Origin: Anaplasma capra
Lineage (GTDB): Bacteria > Pseudomonadota > Alphaproteobacteria > Rickettsiales > Anaplasmataceae
Assembly (NCBI RefSeq): GCF_025628805.1
Contig: NZ_JAOTBG010000001.1
Span: forward strand, 90,281 to 154,280
Length of the DNA stretch: 64,000 nt
Direction of reading: 5' to 3'
Shown here: positions 1 to 10,081 of the stretch, piece by piece
Layout: the number at the start of each line of letters is the position of its first letter
How positions within the stretch are numbered: position 1 is the stretch's first letter
The notes under the pieces: model-generated
The model's database searches: none
What the model saw: the letters and a program-made list of their open reading frames with translations, nothing else
Told to the model about the DNA's origin: nothing
Made by a program: the position numbers and the translations under genes

Positions 1-1641
1 GTAAATCCCTGTGGAAGAATTATCCTGCTCCAGATCAAGCTCTATTTCACCCTTTCCCGTACCACTGCCAGGTAGAAACTTGGGCGCTTCTTTTCCGATG
101 TACATGTACAGCTTCTTGCCGGAAGTTGCGTAGCAGGTCCTGTGAACATTTAAGGTGTAAAAGCCCTGCATTTTGGCATCGCTACTTTGTACTTGTTTAC
201 CGGAACCACCTATCCTTATATCCTTGAGATATGAGAGAAATAGCCGGCCACTGTCTGGGACTTCGTAGCTTGTGTGCATCTTCAAGCTGCGCTCCTTAAA
301 AGTCCCCCCAGCTGAAACGCCGTGAACACCCTCGGGAAGAAACTTACAGGAGGTACCACTGCCGCAACCACTTTTGGTAATATCAGCAGCTGTGCCAGTG
401 TTAGTCGTACCTGCGCTAGCTGTACCAGTTCTTATTACCGCAATGGCACCCTCGGCCATTTCGTATGCACTGTCAGATATTTTTGCGCTGTCATCATTAG
501 GTAGCGAAAAATCTAGATACTCCTCAAGTTTGAGTTCACCTGAGGACGTGGACCCCGATCCTGAGGGGGGATTTTTCTTAAGTTTCGGAGTGGGGCACAT
601 TATTTTGTCACCTATAACATGCACAATAGACCGCGTACAATTTGGCTCATTTACCTGCTGCGAAGGTGTGCATATAAGGCCGCAGCGACAGTTTATGTCA
701 TACTCCGTGTACCCCCTAAGTATGGCATCATACTTAGCATCCTCTGCAGAGTTGTTTTGTCCGCCATGCTGTTGCCTCTTCTTATACCCCGGTTTTGTGC
801 TTCGTTTAAGCTCGGCCAGATTCCTTCCTTCTATCTCCCTGGTAATGAACCCAGACTCCTTGAGCTTTCTACAAACATCATCTGTTATCTCTTGATCGCC
901 AATCTTGATTGTCCGACCATCATGAATCCGTCCAGTGGCCACCATGTACTGTGAGTCAGATGTCAGTACACTCCTGGTGGGCTCCTTGCCAATGCGTGAC
1001 ATATAACCCAAGGGGAATGCCAGGCGCGAAATCTTTATCGCGCTATCACCAAACTTAGGCAACTCTATACCTTGTGGAATCTCTTCGCATCTCCCCCCAT
1101 CTGACTTGCGATAAAGCGACGCAGAGCCACCATAAGCCCCAGAAGAACAGATATCCTTGGCATCTATACCGCGCTTACAGCCGCTGTCCCGATAAAAATC
1201 GCTGTTGCCGTAATAGATAATGAAGCTTTCCTCATTTCCTATCTTTTCACAAGATGGAAGCTCTAGGTCGTAAAGAAATGGAGAAAAAGTCACCCGGTCA
1301 CCTTTGACAACATCAAGCAAGGTGTCGTAGAACTCGTGTTCGGGACGGTCAGCATATGCAAAATTTTCGGGGAACATCCTCACTGTAGCGATTGTACTGG
1401 CATCCTTGGGGCAAAGGTTTATGGTGTTCTCAACTGTAAGCTTCAGTTCGCGGCCTGCCTCAACACTATGGCCTGAATTTACCCAATATGTTGCTGGATT
1501 CTGCCTAGAAGAACCTGCAGGCTGCACAGGAACTTGTACTACAACAGAGTTGCTGCTAACACCCTTCCCAGGCTCTATACACACGCCTCCACATCCGGAA
1601 ATTAGTAGCGTCAACACAATGAGCGGCAGCAATCTGGACAT
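1..1641 (-). CDS. VirB6-like type IV secretion lipoprotein, third of three (3' end outside window)
   Basis: The frame is open from the ATG at 1641 to the left edge (547 codons), so the gene is cut by the window and only its N-terminal part is visible. It starts with a short lipoprotein signal (hydrophobic stretch then lipobox LISGC, lipid-carrying Cys at about residue 17), so this part should sit on the periplasmic side of a membrane. The visible part is hydrophilic, with several Cys and Ser/Gly-rich runs (for example SGSGSTSSG), like the N-terminal extension of the protein encoded just upstream. The polytopic TrbL/VirB6 domain would lie beyond the window. The start is 9 nt after the stop of the upstream virB6-like gene, so the two are almost certainly co-transcribed. 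The VirB6 assignment rests on position, on the shared lipoprotein-plus-extension design, and on the known tandem virB6 array of Anaplasma; the diagnostic domain itself is not seen. Confidence 0.75.
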   Translation of the reverse strand, partial: MSRLLPLIVLTLLISGCGGVCIEPGKGVSSNSVVVQVPVQPAGSSRQNPATYWVNSGHSVEAGRELKLTVENTINLCPKDASTIATVRMFPENFAYADRPEHEFYDTLLDVVKGDRVTFSPFLYDLELPSCEKIGNEESFIIYYGNSDFYRDSGCKRGIDAKDICSSGAYGGSASLYRKSDGGRCEEIPQGIELPKFGDSAIKISRLAFPLGYMSRIGKEPTRSVLTSDSQYMVATGRIHDGRTIKIGDQEITDDVCRKLKESGFITREIEGRNLAELKRSTKPGYKKRQQHGGQNNSAEDAKYDAILRGYTEYDINCRCGLICTPSQQVNEPNCTRSIVHVIGDKIMCPTPKLKKNPPSGSGSTSSGELKLEEYLDFSLPNDDSAKISDSAYEMAEGAIAVIRTGTASAGTTNTGTAADITKSGCGSGTSCKFLPEGVHGVSAGGTFKERSLKMHTSYEVPDSGRLFLSYLKDIRIGGSGKQVQSSDAKMQGFYTLNVHRTCYATSGKKLYMYIGKEAPKFLPGSGTGKGEIELDLEQDNSSTGIY

Positions 1642-1650
1642 ACGCACCAC

Positions 1651-4596
1651 CTAAAAGCTAGCTGGAGGATCAACAGGGTGGACGATGGGTTTACGTTTAG
1701 CAGCCTCACCAGCATGCCCACCACGAGGAGCAGTAGGCATGAGCCTGGACGCAAAGCTCTCCTCACGCCCAGCGCCTGCCCCTCTGCTGAAGAGAGCAAG
1801 CTGATGCTTCTGCTGCTCAACCATCTGCCCTGTCATCTTGTCCATACCCACAACGCTCAGCATCGCCTGCGCTGCACCTGCACCAACGTCAGACAAGTTG
1901 GTGAATGCACCAAACATAATACTACACATCTCACCGCTATTTATTACAAAGTCCCTAGTGGCATTAGCTATGGCAATGAATATGAGTACATTGAAAATCG
2001 AACCAGGAATTCCTATCAAAACCATATTCCCGGTATTGTACAACTCCCTCACAACATCACCGACTGGTGCAGCTGGCACTATTCCCACTGGCAGGAGAAA
2101 GTTCAATACGCACAAAGTGGCAATTTTTATATCAATGGATAGAACGCACGCATCACATACTTGGAAATTGAGCATTGCATATATCACGTTGTTCACCACC
2201 TGCACCATCAGGGCAATGCAAGAAAAGATCAAGACTGGCTGCATAGCGGTTTGCAATAGCACCTTAATCCACGCATCAAAAATCGCCTTGGTACGTTTGA
2301 ACAACACGCAGATGAGGAAAAAGGGCGCCAAACACAACAGTAGCGCTATTAGCATCATCGATATAAGATATATCACTACAGCGTCAAACATGCACTCCAC
2401 TAAAAGAAACAGTCCCCAAAAAATGAGTACCACTGTAAGCCACCCCACGGGGCCAGCAAATAAAAGTGCCAGTAATTGAATCCAAGTCTGTGAGACCGTA
2501 AACCTATACAGTATGCCGTCCATGAATCCAAAATCATCAGAATGCCCAACGCCTCCAGTCATAATGGAAATGAATTCCTTCGGAGCATTCGTAAACAATT
2601 TGAATAGATGATCGTTGAAAAAGGTCCAGCTATCCGGGCGTATTACATATACTACGATAATAACCTTCGCAAAAATGACAAATAGCTGGAAAATAGATGC
2701 CCTGGAAAATCCCAAAAAGAAGTACAGTGCGCTGATCATAACGTACAGAATCAGAATCGCATTTACTAATCTGAGAAACTGCCCATCCCTACTGATGTGC
2801 CTGTACATCTTAGCTATAACGCTATCCTGCCCACCGTCTTTGTTGCCGTATAGAGCAGAGCGCACCCTGCCTTCCGTCCACTTCACAATATGAGAAAAGA
2901 ATTTAGGGGGAACTTTGGCAACGACGGCTTTAATCTCAAAATACCCAGTATTATTGTCCGCTCCATCACCATTGTCTTTCACGCCATAGTACAGATCCCC
3001 CCCGTTACCCAGATCCTTAATAAATATTTCTTCCTTATCCATGAAATCTATCTTGTGACTACCACCAGCACCTGGCTCATACCCGGGGTAATCCTCAGAA
3101 AAGGTGTAGTACAGGCTATCCTGCAAGTGAGCGCTGCAATCCTTCTTCACTTTGAGCCTATAGCTACCCACGAGCATTTTGTTGTCGCCCATTGAGCTTG
3201 GCGGCTCCAGCTTCAGAGTAAACCCATGCACTTCCGCAGTACTACTCCCGATCTCATAGTCGCGCTCAAGCTCCAGGTAATCATCAATATCTGGGAACGC
3301 CTTGATCGCATCGCCTTTCCCAGCCGATAACTTAACTAGTGGAATACCACCTTGCTCACTCCCAGACTCACTAGGAGCCATAATGCTGCTACCACTCTCG
3401 TATTGCAGTGCGGCGGGCACAAGTTTACCGTGGTGGCGGGACGAGCTACCCCCGTCAAACTTAACAAACGGTAGAACTGTTGCCACTTGATTAGTATTCT
3501 TGCTGTAGGAAAGCAGATGGTAAGCGTGGTGATTTTTTTTGGTGCCACCTGAAGAACTCCCCTCCGGAGCGTACTCTCCTACAGTTTTAAGGACGCCACA
3601 ATACCCGTTTATGGCAAACTCATCCATAGCTCGCTTATACTTGTCCTGGATGCTACGTACTTTCTCCCTAACTGCATGCAGCCTATCACCACCACCGCCA
3701 CCGGATGATGAGGACTGCTGGCTACTATAGTGCACACACGCTTTGTAGCAACCTGTTGGCAATTCGCGGCTGCCAGGACGATAACCATACCTACCAAAGG
3801 GTTGGCACTTAACCGTGCACCTCTTGGGTTTGGAGGCATAGTCTATCTCTCCTGCTACGGCATTACTGGCAGAACCGCCCTTTGCTTCAAGTTCTATGTC
3901 GTAATCGCTGTAGCATAAATATTTTGCCTCATCACGCTCGTTCAGGCTAGAAAGAGCTCCGCCTCTGCTGACCTCGGCTTCATTTCCAGGAATTACATGA
4001 GGATAAAAACCCTCAATGAATGGGGAGGACATGCTATCTTTTGGCACCTCGTACCAAGAATTCATAAAACCGTACTTATCAACCAACTTACGGCTAAAGT
4101 TTATCGTTCGCTGCTGCCCGATGTCTCTCTTTCTACACTCCTCTGCATCTACCGTGTATATATCGTCGTCCTGATTTCTGCATATGGCGTCATCCACCGT
4201 GAAACTTCTCACAGGAATAAGCGAAAACTTTACCTTCTCCTTGGGCATTATGCGCACTGGAAAATCTACAGGGAATAGTTTGGTCCTCCCACTAGTGAGC
4301 GCATCCCCTGGAGATGCTTCTAATTTCAGCTCAGACACCTCAGCATCGCTACAGAAGTTCACGTTGTAGTACTCAACATTCAGGCGGATATTACCACTCA
4401 TGGGAAAATCGACCTTCACCCACGTCCGCCTAGAACCATCGCTCGACTGTTTCGGGTTTGTGTATACTACGCTTCTTATTGTGTCATTCATCACATCTTG
4501 CTGGGACATACAGCCATGATAGCCACATCCTGACAGGAGCAAGAGAAACACTACTGGGATAATCCTCAGCACGACACAAATTCCCCACTTTACCAC
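1651..4596 (-). CDS. virB6: VirB6-like type IV secretion protein, second of three
   Basis: About 981 residues, far longer than the roughly 300-residue VirB6 of Agrobacterium. The N-terminus has a lipobox (LLSGC), followed by about 590 mostly hydrophilic residues with Ser/Gly-rich patches. A polytopic TrbL/VirB6 domain with at least six hydrophobic segments occupies about residues 620-900, and a short hydrophilic tail follows. VirB6 is the inner-membrane channel component of the type IV secretion system; in Rickettsiales several enlarged VirB6 proteins occur in tandem. The frame is open up to 4641, where a TTG could start it. I prefer the GTG at 4596 because it leaves a normal-length lipoprotein signal; a GTG at 4572 is also possible. 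It lies between two other virB6-like genes on the same strand, 9 nt ahead of the next. Confidence 0.85.
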   Translation of the reverse strand: MVKWGICVVLRIIPVVFLLLLSGCGYHGCMSQQDVMNDTIRSVVYTNPKQSSDGSRRTWVKVDFPMSGNIRLNVEYYNVNFCSDAEVSELKLEASPGDALTSGRTKLFPVDFPVRIMPKEKVKFSLIPVRSFTVDDAICRNQDDDIYTVDAEECRKRDIGQQRTINFSRKLVDKYGFMNSWYEVPKDSMSSPFIEGFYPHVIPGNEAEVSRGGALSSLNERDEAKYLCYSDYDIELEAKGGSASNAVAGEIDYASKPKRCTVKCQPFGRYGYRPGSRELPTGCYKACVHYSSQQSSSSGGGGGDRLHAVREKVRSIQDKYKRAMDEFAINGYCGVLKTVGEYAPEGSSSGGTKKNHHAYHLLSYSKNTNQVATVLPFVKFDGGSSSRHHGKLVPAALQYESGSSIMAPSESGSEQGGIPLVKLSAGKGDAIKAFPDIDDYLELERDYEIGSSTAEVHGFTLKLEPPSSMGDNKMLVGSYRLKVKKDCSAHLQDSLYYTFSEDYPGYEPGAGGSHKIDFMDKEEIFIKDLGNGGDLYYGVKDNGDGADNNTGYFEIKAVVAKVPPKFFSHIVKWTEGRVRSALYGNKDGGQDSVIAKMYRHISRDGQFLRLVNAILILYVMISALYFFLGFSRASIFQLFVIFAKVIIVVYVIRPDSWTFFNDHLFKLFTNAPKEFISIMTGGVGHSDDFGFMDGILYRFTVSQTWIQLLALLFAGPVGWLTVVLIFWGLFLLVECMFDAVVIYLISMMLIALLLCLAPFFLICVLFKRTKAIFDAWIKVLLQTAMQPVLIFSCIALMVQVVNNVIYAMLNFQVCDACVLSIDIKIATLCVLNFLLPVGIVPAAPVGDVVRELYNTGNMVLIGIPGSIFNVLIFIAIANATRDFVINSGEMCSIMFGAFTNLSDVGAGAAQAMLSVVGMDKMTGQMVEQQKHQLALFSRGAGAGREESFASRLMPTAPRGGHAGEAAKRKPIVHPVDPPASF

Positions 4597-4695
4597 CAGA
4601 CGGACGCGCTCCCGTAGTAGCGCAGAAAAGTTATAAAACAATCAACACACTAATCAAGGCACGCCGCTACAGAACACAGCACACCTAAGCCATCC

Positions 4696-7290
4696 CTATC
4701 CACCAGATGATGACCCCCCAGACACGGAATCGGTGCCACCGGCACCACCTTTTCTAGGAGTACTACCCCCTGAAGCTGAATCAGAACCCGAGGAGGATCC
4801 ACCAGATTTCATCTGGTTCATGGCCTTACTTCCTAAATCAGACATCTTACCTGCTGCGTAGCTACCAGCTTTAGAGGCAGCACCCATAGCTCCACTTGCA
4901 AGCGCCCTGGGATTAAAGCTACCCGCACCTATAACACCAGCCCTCGGATCTCCCGCAAGTTCCCCAGCAATGTAAGATATAGAAGACAGGAAGTGGTAGA
5001 ACAAAAACCCTACTAACACAAACACCCCAAGCTTGGTCCAAATAGCAGCGGTCGTGTTCTTAAACTCCGGACTAGTAACCGATAATCCGAGCACCAATGG
5101 CTTTGTGTGGAACGTCACCGTACTGAACATACATGCCAAATTGCTGTCCATTTTGGGATCATCACAAATCTTCTCATTCGCAAGTTTGAAGTTGATTCTT
5201 TTAGAGGAACCCACTGTGATTTCATCCCGCACAAACTGCAGCTCACCAAAGTATATGTTATCGAAGACGGTAAACATCAGAGACAAGAATGCAAACAGTA
5301 TCACTGGATACAGAGAGTACACCATTAACTGCCTAGTCCACCCGTCAAAGAACCCTTTGGTAACCTGGAAAAGGCACATTGGTATCATTAGAGGAGATAT
5401 GATGGTTAGAACCGTAAGCGCAATAAGTGACAATAGGAACACGTACACGCACCATATCACAGTAAATATCAGCATCATCACTGCGAAGAACGCGACCACG
5501 CATATTATCACCTTAGCATTGATTAGAATTGCGGGTATCAACAAACCTGCACACAGGAAGACCGTCATCAAAACACCGGATCCCGTCCCTCCGTTAAGCT
5601 GACTTCCTAAATAAAACATCATTCTACAATCTAGCCTGTCCCATGGCATGAGATACAGGAAGTCCTTGTTGCTGTAGTCCTCAGCTTTGTAGTCACAAAT
5701 ATTCTGCCCTCCATTGGCAGCAGATAGCACAATGTCCGAAAGACTAATCGAAAGTTTGCTTAAGTAGTCATGCGCCTTATACATTGCATCACCCTGGGTA
5801 AAGTAGATGACCAAAGCAAACTTTATTACCGTCATATAGAGTTCGGATGCATTCTGCACCCCACCTAGCATGGCCTTTATGGAGAATAGAATAAGCGCAA
5901 GTATCAACGTAGCCATAACAGCTTTCTTGAGCTTGCTCTGGGCCACCTTCAGGAACCCAGGATTGGCGCCGCCACCTACAGTCTTGTTGGCACACTTGTT
6001 GTTCTGGCCACCAGCGGTGGGATCCAATACGTTCTTAAGTGAGCCCACAATACAGTTCACCAGCACCGAGGTCACGGGAAATGGAGACTTCGTGTGTAGC
6101 GAAGCAACACCTTGGCATGCCTGGTCAACATAGCAGCTGTAGCATTTTTCGTTGTTATACCCGACAACCTTCGCACCCTCTGCGCCGCTCTTCACTATCG
6201 GTTCTGACTTCTCACACATGGGAACCGGAGGAGAATTTGGGCGCATATGACAGCCTATTTCCGGCCTAGGAAGCAGCGGCAACCCACTAACATTTATCGC
6301 ATCAACACAGAGCTTATCGCCCCTCTCAACTGCCCGGAATGAAGCATCATGTACTTTTTTTGTCTCCCCTGCTTTGAGTACTTCGCACTTTACATATCCA
6401 CTATTTTCATTATCATCCCCGGCACCAGAAATGGCGAGCTTGGTCTTATGCATTCCCTTATCGCCGTAGGTACCCTCACGCGGGTATGCACCTTCCATTA
6501 TCTGCTCAGTATAGGATGCAGATTTAGTAGAATTCCTGAGAGCCCTGTAAGGAGCAGAAAACAGCGTGGCAAGAGGCTTCCTATAACAAACTTCTATGTA
6601 GCGAGAGCTGGAAACCCGGTTCTTGGGCCACGCATATTTTTCAATTGTCTTAAACTTCCTGCTTTTACATACAGGCTCAAGCATTCTCGCTGCCTCTAAA
6701 CTTTTATCCTTTGCGATACACGCGAAATAGCTATTTAGGTCCGCAAATTCCTTGGTGCAATCGCCACTACTTTTCCACGCATTCCCCACGGTTGCATCGG
6801 GCGAGTACGGGTCCTCACATTCCTTATACTTACCTATATTACTACTGGAGCTACTGGAGGCACTTAGCACTTCCGCACTGTCCCTACCCTGAACAACATC
6901 TCCTTCTTCGAAGCGTAGAACGGGGTGGCGCACAAAACTCCAATTACACACAAAGTATGCTGATGACACACCCACTGCCGCGGCCACCGTGGACACACCC
7001 ACGGTCATCATTGCAACGCCCCACTTGGTAGTCCAGCCCACAGGTATCTTTACTAAAATCGCGCCTGTTATCATAATACCCAATGCGGGACCTATGGCCT
7101 TTCCCCCTATCTCAGCTACTGTGGCTGCAGCACCACAACGCGGATTGGTTGCCTCGGCATATCTGTAGGTGACCAAGCGGTCACTCTCCTCCTCCTTGGC
7201 GCCACCAGGGCCGCTACCGGCGTAAGACAGAGATACAGGAAACCCAGCAATCAAAACAACAAGCGCTAGCACTTTGGCCATGCTACGCAT
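4696..7290 (-). CDS. virB6: VirB6-like type IV secretion protein, first of three
   Basis: About 864 residues. It begins with a Sec-type signal (basic residue, VLALVVLIAGF, then a SYA site), followed by two hydrophobic segments near residues 70-120. A long Cys-containing extracytoplasmic region comes next, and then a TrbL/VirB6 polytopic domain at about residues 460-790. The last 60 residues are Ser/Gly-rich (GGSSSGSDSASGGS), a low-complexity tail. The start ATG at 7290 overlaps the virB4 stop by 8 nt and has GAGGG six bases upstream; a second in-frame ATG at 7281 is the alternative. The overlap implies translational coupling to VirB4. VirB6 builds the inner-membrane part of the translocation channel; the large extensions are typical of Anaplasmataceae, and their function is not settled. 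Confidence 0.9.
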   Translation of the reverse strand: MRSMAKVLALVVLIAGFPVSLSYAGSGPGGAKEEESDRLVTYRYAEATNPRCGAAATVAEIGGKAIGPALGIMITGAILVKIPVGWTTKWGVAMMTVGVSTVAAAVGVSSAYFVCNWSFVRHPVLRFEEGDVVQGRDSAEVLSASSSSSSNIGKYKECEDPYSPDATVGNAWKSSGDCTKEFADLNSYFACIAKDKSLEAARMLEPVCKSRKFKTIEKYAWPKNRVSSSRYIEVCYRKPLATLFSAPYRALRNSTKSASYTEQIMEGAYPREGTYGDKGMHKTKLAISGAGDDNENSGYVKCEVLKAGETKKVHDASFRAVERGDKLCVDAINVSGLPLLPRPEIGCHMRPNSPPVPMCEKSEPIVKSGAEGAKVVGYNNEKCYSCYVDQACQGVASLHTKSPFPVTSVLVNCIVGSLKNVLDPTAGGQNNKCANKTVGGGANPGFLKVAQSKLKKAVMATLILALILFSIKAMLGGVQNASELYMTVIKFALVIYFTQGDAMYKAHDYLSKLSISLSDIVLSAANGGQNICDYKAEDYSNKDFLYLMPWDRLDCRMMFYLGSQLNGGTGSGVLMTVFLCAGLLIPAILINAKVIICVVAFFAVMMLIFTVIWCVYVFLLSLIALTVLTIISPLMIPMCLFQVTKGFFDGWTRQLMVYSLYPVILFAFLSLMFTVFDNIYFGELQFVRDEITVGSSKRINFKLANEKICDDPKMDSNLACMFSTVTFHTKPLVLGLSVTSPEFKNTTAAIWTKLGVFVLVGFLFYHFLSSISYIAGELAGDPRAGVIGAGSFNPRALASGAMGAASKAGSYAAGKMSDLGSKAMNQMKSGGSSSGSDSASGGSTPRKGGAGGTDSVSGGSSSGG

Positions 7291-9688
7291 TCCTAACCCT
7301 CTGGCAAAAAATGGGCAGCCATACGTTCGGGTCGCGTCCAACCTCTGCCATGATCTCATGCAATATCAGCACCGTTTCCGCCCTTCCTGACAAAACATTT
7401 ATAGTGTCTTCAAGGCCTCTAAGGTCTATCCTGGCAACCACTGCACTAACACCCTGTTTGACAAGAAAAAATCTACTCCCCGGATCTGTGTACTTTATCA
7501 AGGAGTACTCCCTTTCGGTTAACATGAACACGTCCCTGTATGCACTAGTAGCCTTAAGGTTAGGTAAAAATATTTGTGTTGCTGTTTGTTGTACGAGAGT
7601 GTCACTTATCTGACTTTTACTTGCATCTTCAACGCTTTGTGTAGCGAATATCACGAAAGTGTTCAGCTTCCTAAGTACCTTCAACCAGTCTTTTATCCTG
7701 GGAGCAAATACGGGATTGTCGATCAATGCCCATGCCTCATCCAAAATTATTATGGATGGCGTGCCATCAAGCGAGATACTGATCTTGTGAAATAAATACA
7801 ACAAAGTGGGTGCAAGGGCCGATGGGTCTTTGAGAAGATTTCCCATCTCGAACCCGAATACCCGAGATTTGGTGAAGTCCAACAAATCTTCCTTGTTGTC
7901 AAAGAGGGCTGCGTGGGAACCCTCGGAATGCCACATGGACATGCGTCCTGCCAAAGTATCAGCGCCCCCTATTCCCAAAAAGGGAACCAGATTGCGCAAC
8001 ATTCTATCTTCTTTCTTTAACTTAAAATTCCCTTCAATGGCGTCATTAATGCGCAATATATCATCTGGAGTTAGATTATCAGAAAGTGTAGTGGCCAATA
8101 CTTTCATCCATTCCATGAGAAAGGTTCTGTTGTCGGTAGTGTCATCCAGATGCAGCGGGTTCAATCCTGTATCCCCTCTCGGTTCCACCACTGAGTAGAC
8201 TCCATTTAGCGCTCTTATAAAAATTTCCGCACCATGGTCTTTATCGAAAAAGAAAACCCTTGGGGAAAATTTCATTGCCTGAACACACAAAAAATTCATG
8301 AGCACGGTCTTACCACCCCCAGTCGGACCTATGATTGCTGTGTGCCCGACATCGCGTATGTGGAAACTGAAGAAGAATGGAGTACCAGACGTGGTATCAA
8401 AAACCGTTACTGCTTCCCCCCAGTGATTATCAAACTTTTTACCAATTGGGTAATTGTGCTGAGACGCAAAACCAGCCATATTGAGCGTGCTGATAACTGC
8501 CTTTCGTACCACGTAGGAAAAATTACCCGGAAGTTGAGCCCAGAACGCAGGCTCCAAATTTACCTTCTCCCTAACGGGATACACCCCACAGTTCGAGAGC
8601 TCTGCTTCAACCAAAGAAAGTGCATTTTCAAGATTTTTCGGAGTTTTTTCTATACACAAAACTGTGAGGTGATGAAGCCCAAATGCGATCTTACCACTTG
8701 TGGCATCATCCAATGCCTTCGATATTTCGTATATCTGAGAGACCGCCTTGTCCGCAGATTGGATCATGCGATTCTGCTGAATCTGCATTTTAGTTATTGC
8801 AGCCTGCCTATTTGTGAACTTAAAGGACTGAGTGATAATGAACTCATACGGTAATTGCAGAAACGCATCCAGCATCCCGGCGGAAGTAGTCTGACCGTAT
8901 TCCTTTAAGCTTATGAGTCCCGCATACTTGGATTCATAGTGCCCAACAACCTGCACAACCTTGCGGCCAAAATATAGTCTGTGCATGGGTAAGTGACGAG
9001 AAATATCTCCCAGATGCACAGCAACATTGTGCACAGTGCCACAATTCACAATTTTAAGCAGGAACTCCATGATTTCCGAAAAACTCCCCTGAGGCGTTTG
9101 CCTGATGCCGAGCTCTCTGGGCGCATAGCTACGAAGGCTGGTTACCGCCCTACTCGCTACCTCCTCTAGGTCCTCGTAAATGGCGCGCATGTCGTTTTTC
9201 CAGGCCTCACTGGTAACCTTCTTATTGAATTTTTTCATCAGATTGACGAAAAACTCGGTGCTCTTTTTACCCCCATCCCTAACAATAGTTATGTACAGCT
9301 CATTCGTGAATGATTGCTTTGTCGCGTGCTTCTCGCGCCACTGCACATTTACAGCATCAGCAAAGGCATTTGACAACTTGCCGCTGGCAAAGCCATGAGA
9401 GAACGCATCTTTTCTTCGTCTTATAATGTGAAAGTAAAGGCCAAACGAAGAGGAGGACATGCTCCGCAACGTTTGGTTCCTGATCGAGTTTTGTATCGAT
9501 AGGTCCTCATCATCGGCCGTTTCGAACGCATACCCAGACAGCTGAATAACCTTGAGCATACAACCGTCTTTGGTAACTAGCGTCGTGCTGTTCCAGTGCT
9601 CAAGGTAGGGTAGAAAATGAGCCGCGTGGCACTCTCTCTCAACAACTTTTCTTTTTTTAGTAGTTGCTGCTCTCCCTAGCCCCAACAT
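7283..9688 (-). CDS. virB4: Type IV secretion system ATPase VirB4
   Basis: 801 residues, the usual VirB4 length. Walker A GPTGGGKT is at about residues 454-461 and Walker B IIILDE at about 646-651, followed by the family's conserved AWALID stretch. The N-terminal half matches the CagE/TrbE/VirB domain. VirB4 is the inner-membrane-associated ATPase that powers pilus or channel assembly and substrate transfer. The ATG at 9688 lies 3 nt after the virB3 stop, and the 3' end overlaps the first virB6 start, so virB3-virB4-virB6 form one tightly packed transcription unit downstream of sodB. Confidence 0.97.
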   Translation of the reverse strand: MLGLGRAATTKKRKVVERECHAAHFLPYLEHWNSTTLVTKDGCMLKVIQLSGYAFETADDEDLSIQNSIRNQTLRSMSSSSFGLYFHIIRRRKDAFSHGFASGKLSNAFADAVNVQWREKHATKQSFTNELYITIVRDGGKKSTEFFVNLMKKFNKKVTSEAWKNDMRAIYEDLEEVASRAVTSLRSYAPRELGIRQTPQGSFSEIMEFLLKIVNCGTVHNVAVHLGDISRHLPMHRLYFGRKVVQVVGHYESKYAGLISLKEYGQTTSAGMLDAFLQLPYEFIITQSFKFTNRQAAITKMQIQQNRMIQSADKAVSQIYEISKALDDATSGKIAFGLHHLTVLCIEKTPKNLENALSLVEAELSNCGVYPVREKVNLEPAFWAQLPGNFSYVVRKAVISTLNMAGFASQHNYPIGKKFDNHWGEAVTVFDTTSGTPFFFSFHIRDVGHTAIIGPTGGGKTVLMNFLCVQAMKFSPRVFFFDKDHGAEIFIRALNGVYSVVEPRGDTGLNPLHLDDTTDNRTFLMEWMKVLATTLSDNLTPDDILRINDAIEGNFKLKKEDRMLRNLVPFLGIGGADTLAGRMSMWHSEGSHAALFDNKEDLLDFTKSRVFGFEMGNLLKDPSALAPTLLYLFHKISISLDGTPSIIILDEAWALIDNPVFAPRIKDWLKVLRKLNTFVIFATQSVEDASKSQISDTLVQQTATQIFLPNLKATSAYRDVFMLTEREYSLIKYTDPGSRFFLVKQGVSAVVARIDLRGLEDTINVLSGRAETVLILHEIMAEVGRDPNVWLPIFCQRVRNA

Positions 9689-9691
9689 CTG

Positions 9692-9988
9692 CTACATCAC
9701 GTCGTAAGAATTGGCATTGTGATAAAAACGATTCAGACATTTGCTGCACTTCTGCATCCTAATGACAAACAGATCCATGAACAGGGGATCCTTGGAAGAG
9801 GCAGCAAAACCTATAGCGTGTATGCCCGGGCCCAAAATCAGAAGCACCCTGAAGTCATTGCTATACATGAAGATCATGATTGAAATCATGAAATTTAGTA
9901 TCGCGAACGTATAGCTCACACCGAAGAGCATGGTGGGCCTAGTCAGACCTTTAAACAGCTGATCTGTCTTAACGCTACCGGACGACAT
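9692..9988 (-). CDS. virB3: Type IV secretion system inner-membrane protein VirB3
   Basis: 98 residues from the ATG at 9988 (a GTG one codon earlier is possible). The sequence has the VirB3 pattern: a short polar N-terminus containing LFKGLTRPTM, two adjacent membrane segments at about residues 20-60, and a cytoplasmic tail with DPLFMDLF. VirB3 is a small inner-membrane subunit that works with VirB4 and VirB6. It follows sodB by 93 nt and precedes virB4 by 3 nt. The sodB-virB3-virB4-virB6 order is the known arrangement in Anaplasma and Ehrlichia. Confidence 0.93.
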   Translation of the reverse strand: MSSGSVKTDQLFKGLTRPTMLFGVSYTFAILNFMISIMIFMYSNDFRVLLILGPGIHAIGFAASSKDPLFMDLFVIRMQKCSKCLNRFYHNANSYDVM

Positions 9989-10081
9989 CACCCCACCGAA
10001 AACGGGAACACGCGACTTTTCACAGACTCTAGCAACAAAAAATTATCAAAAGATTAACCAGCACAAAAGGCCCTGTCCCCG

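Noticed and set aside
374..895. A 173-codon plus-strand frame opposite the partial virB6-like gene
   Set aside because: The minus-strand frame is open through the whole 1.6 kb and has a lipobox start; the plus-strand frame is its shadow.
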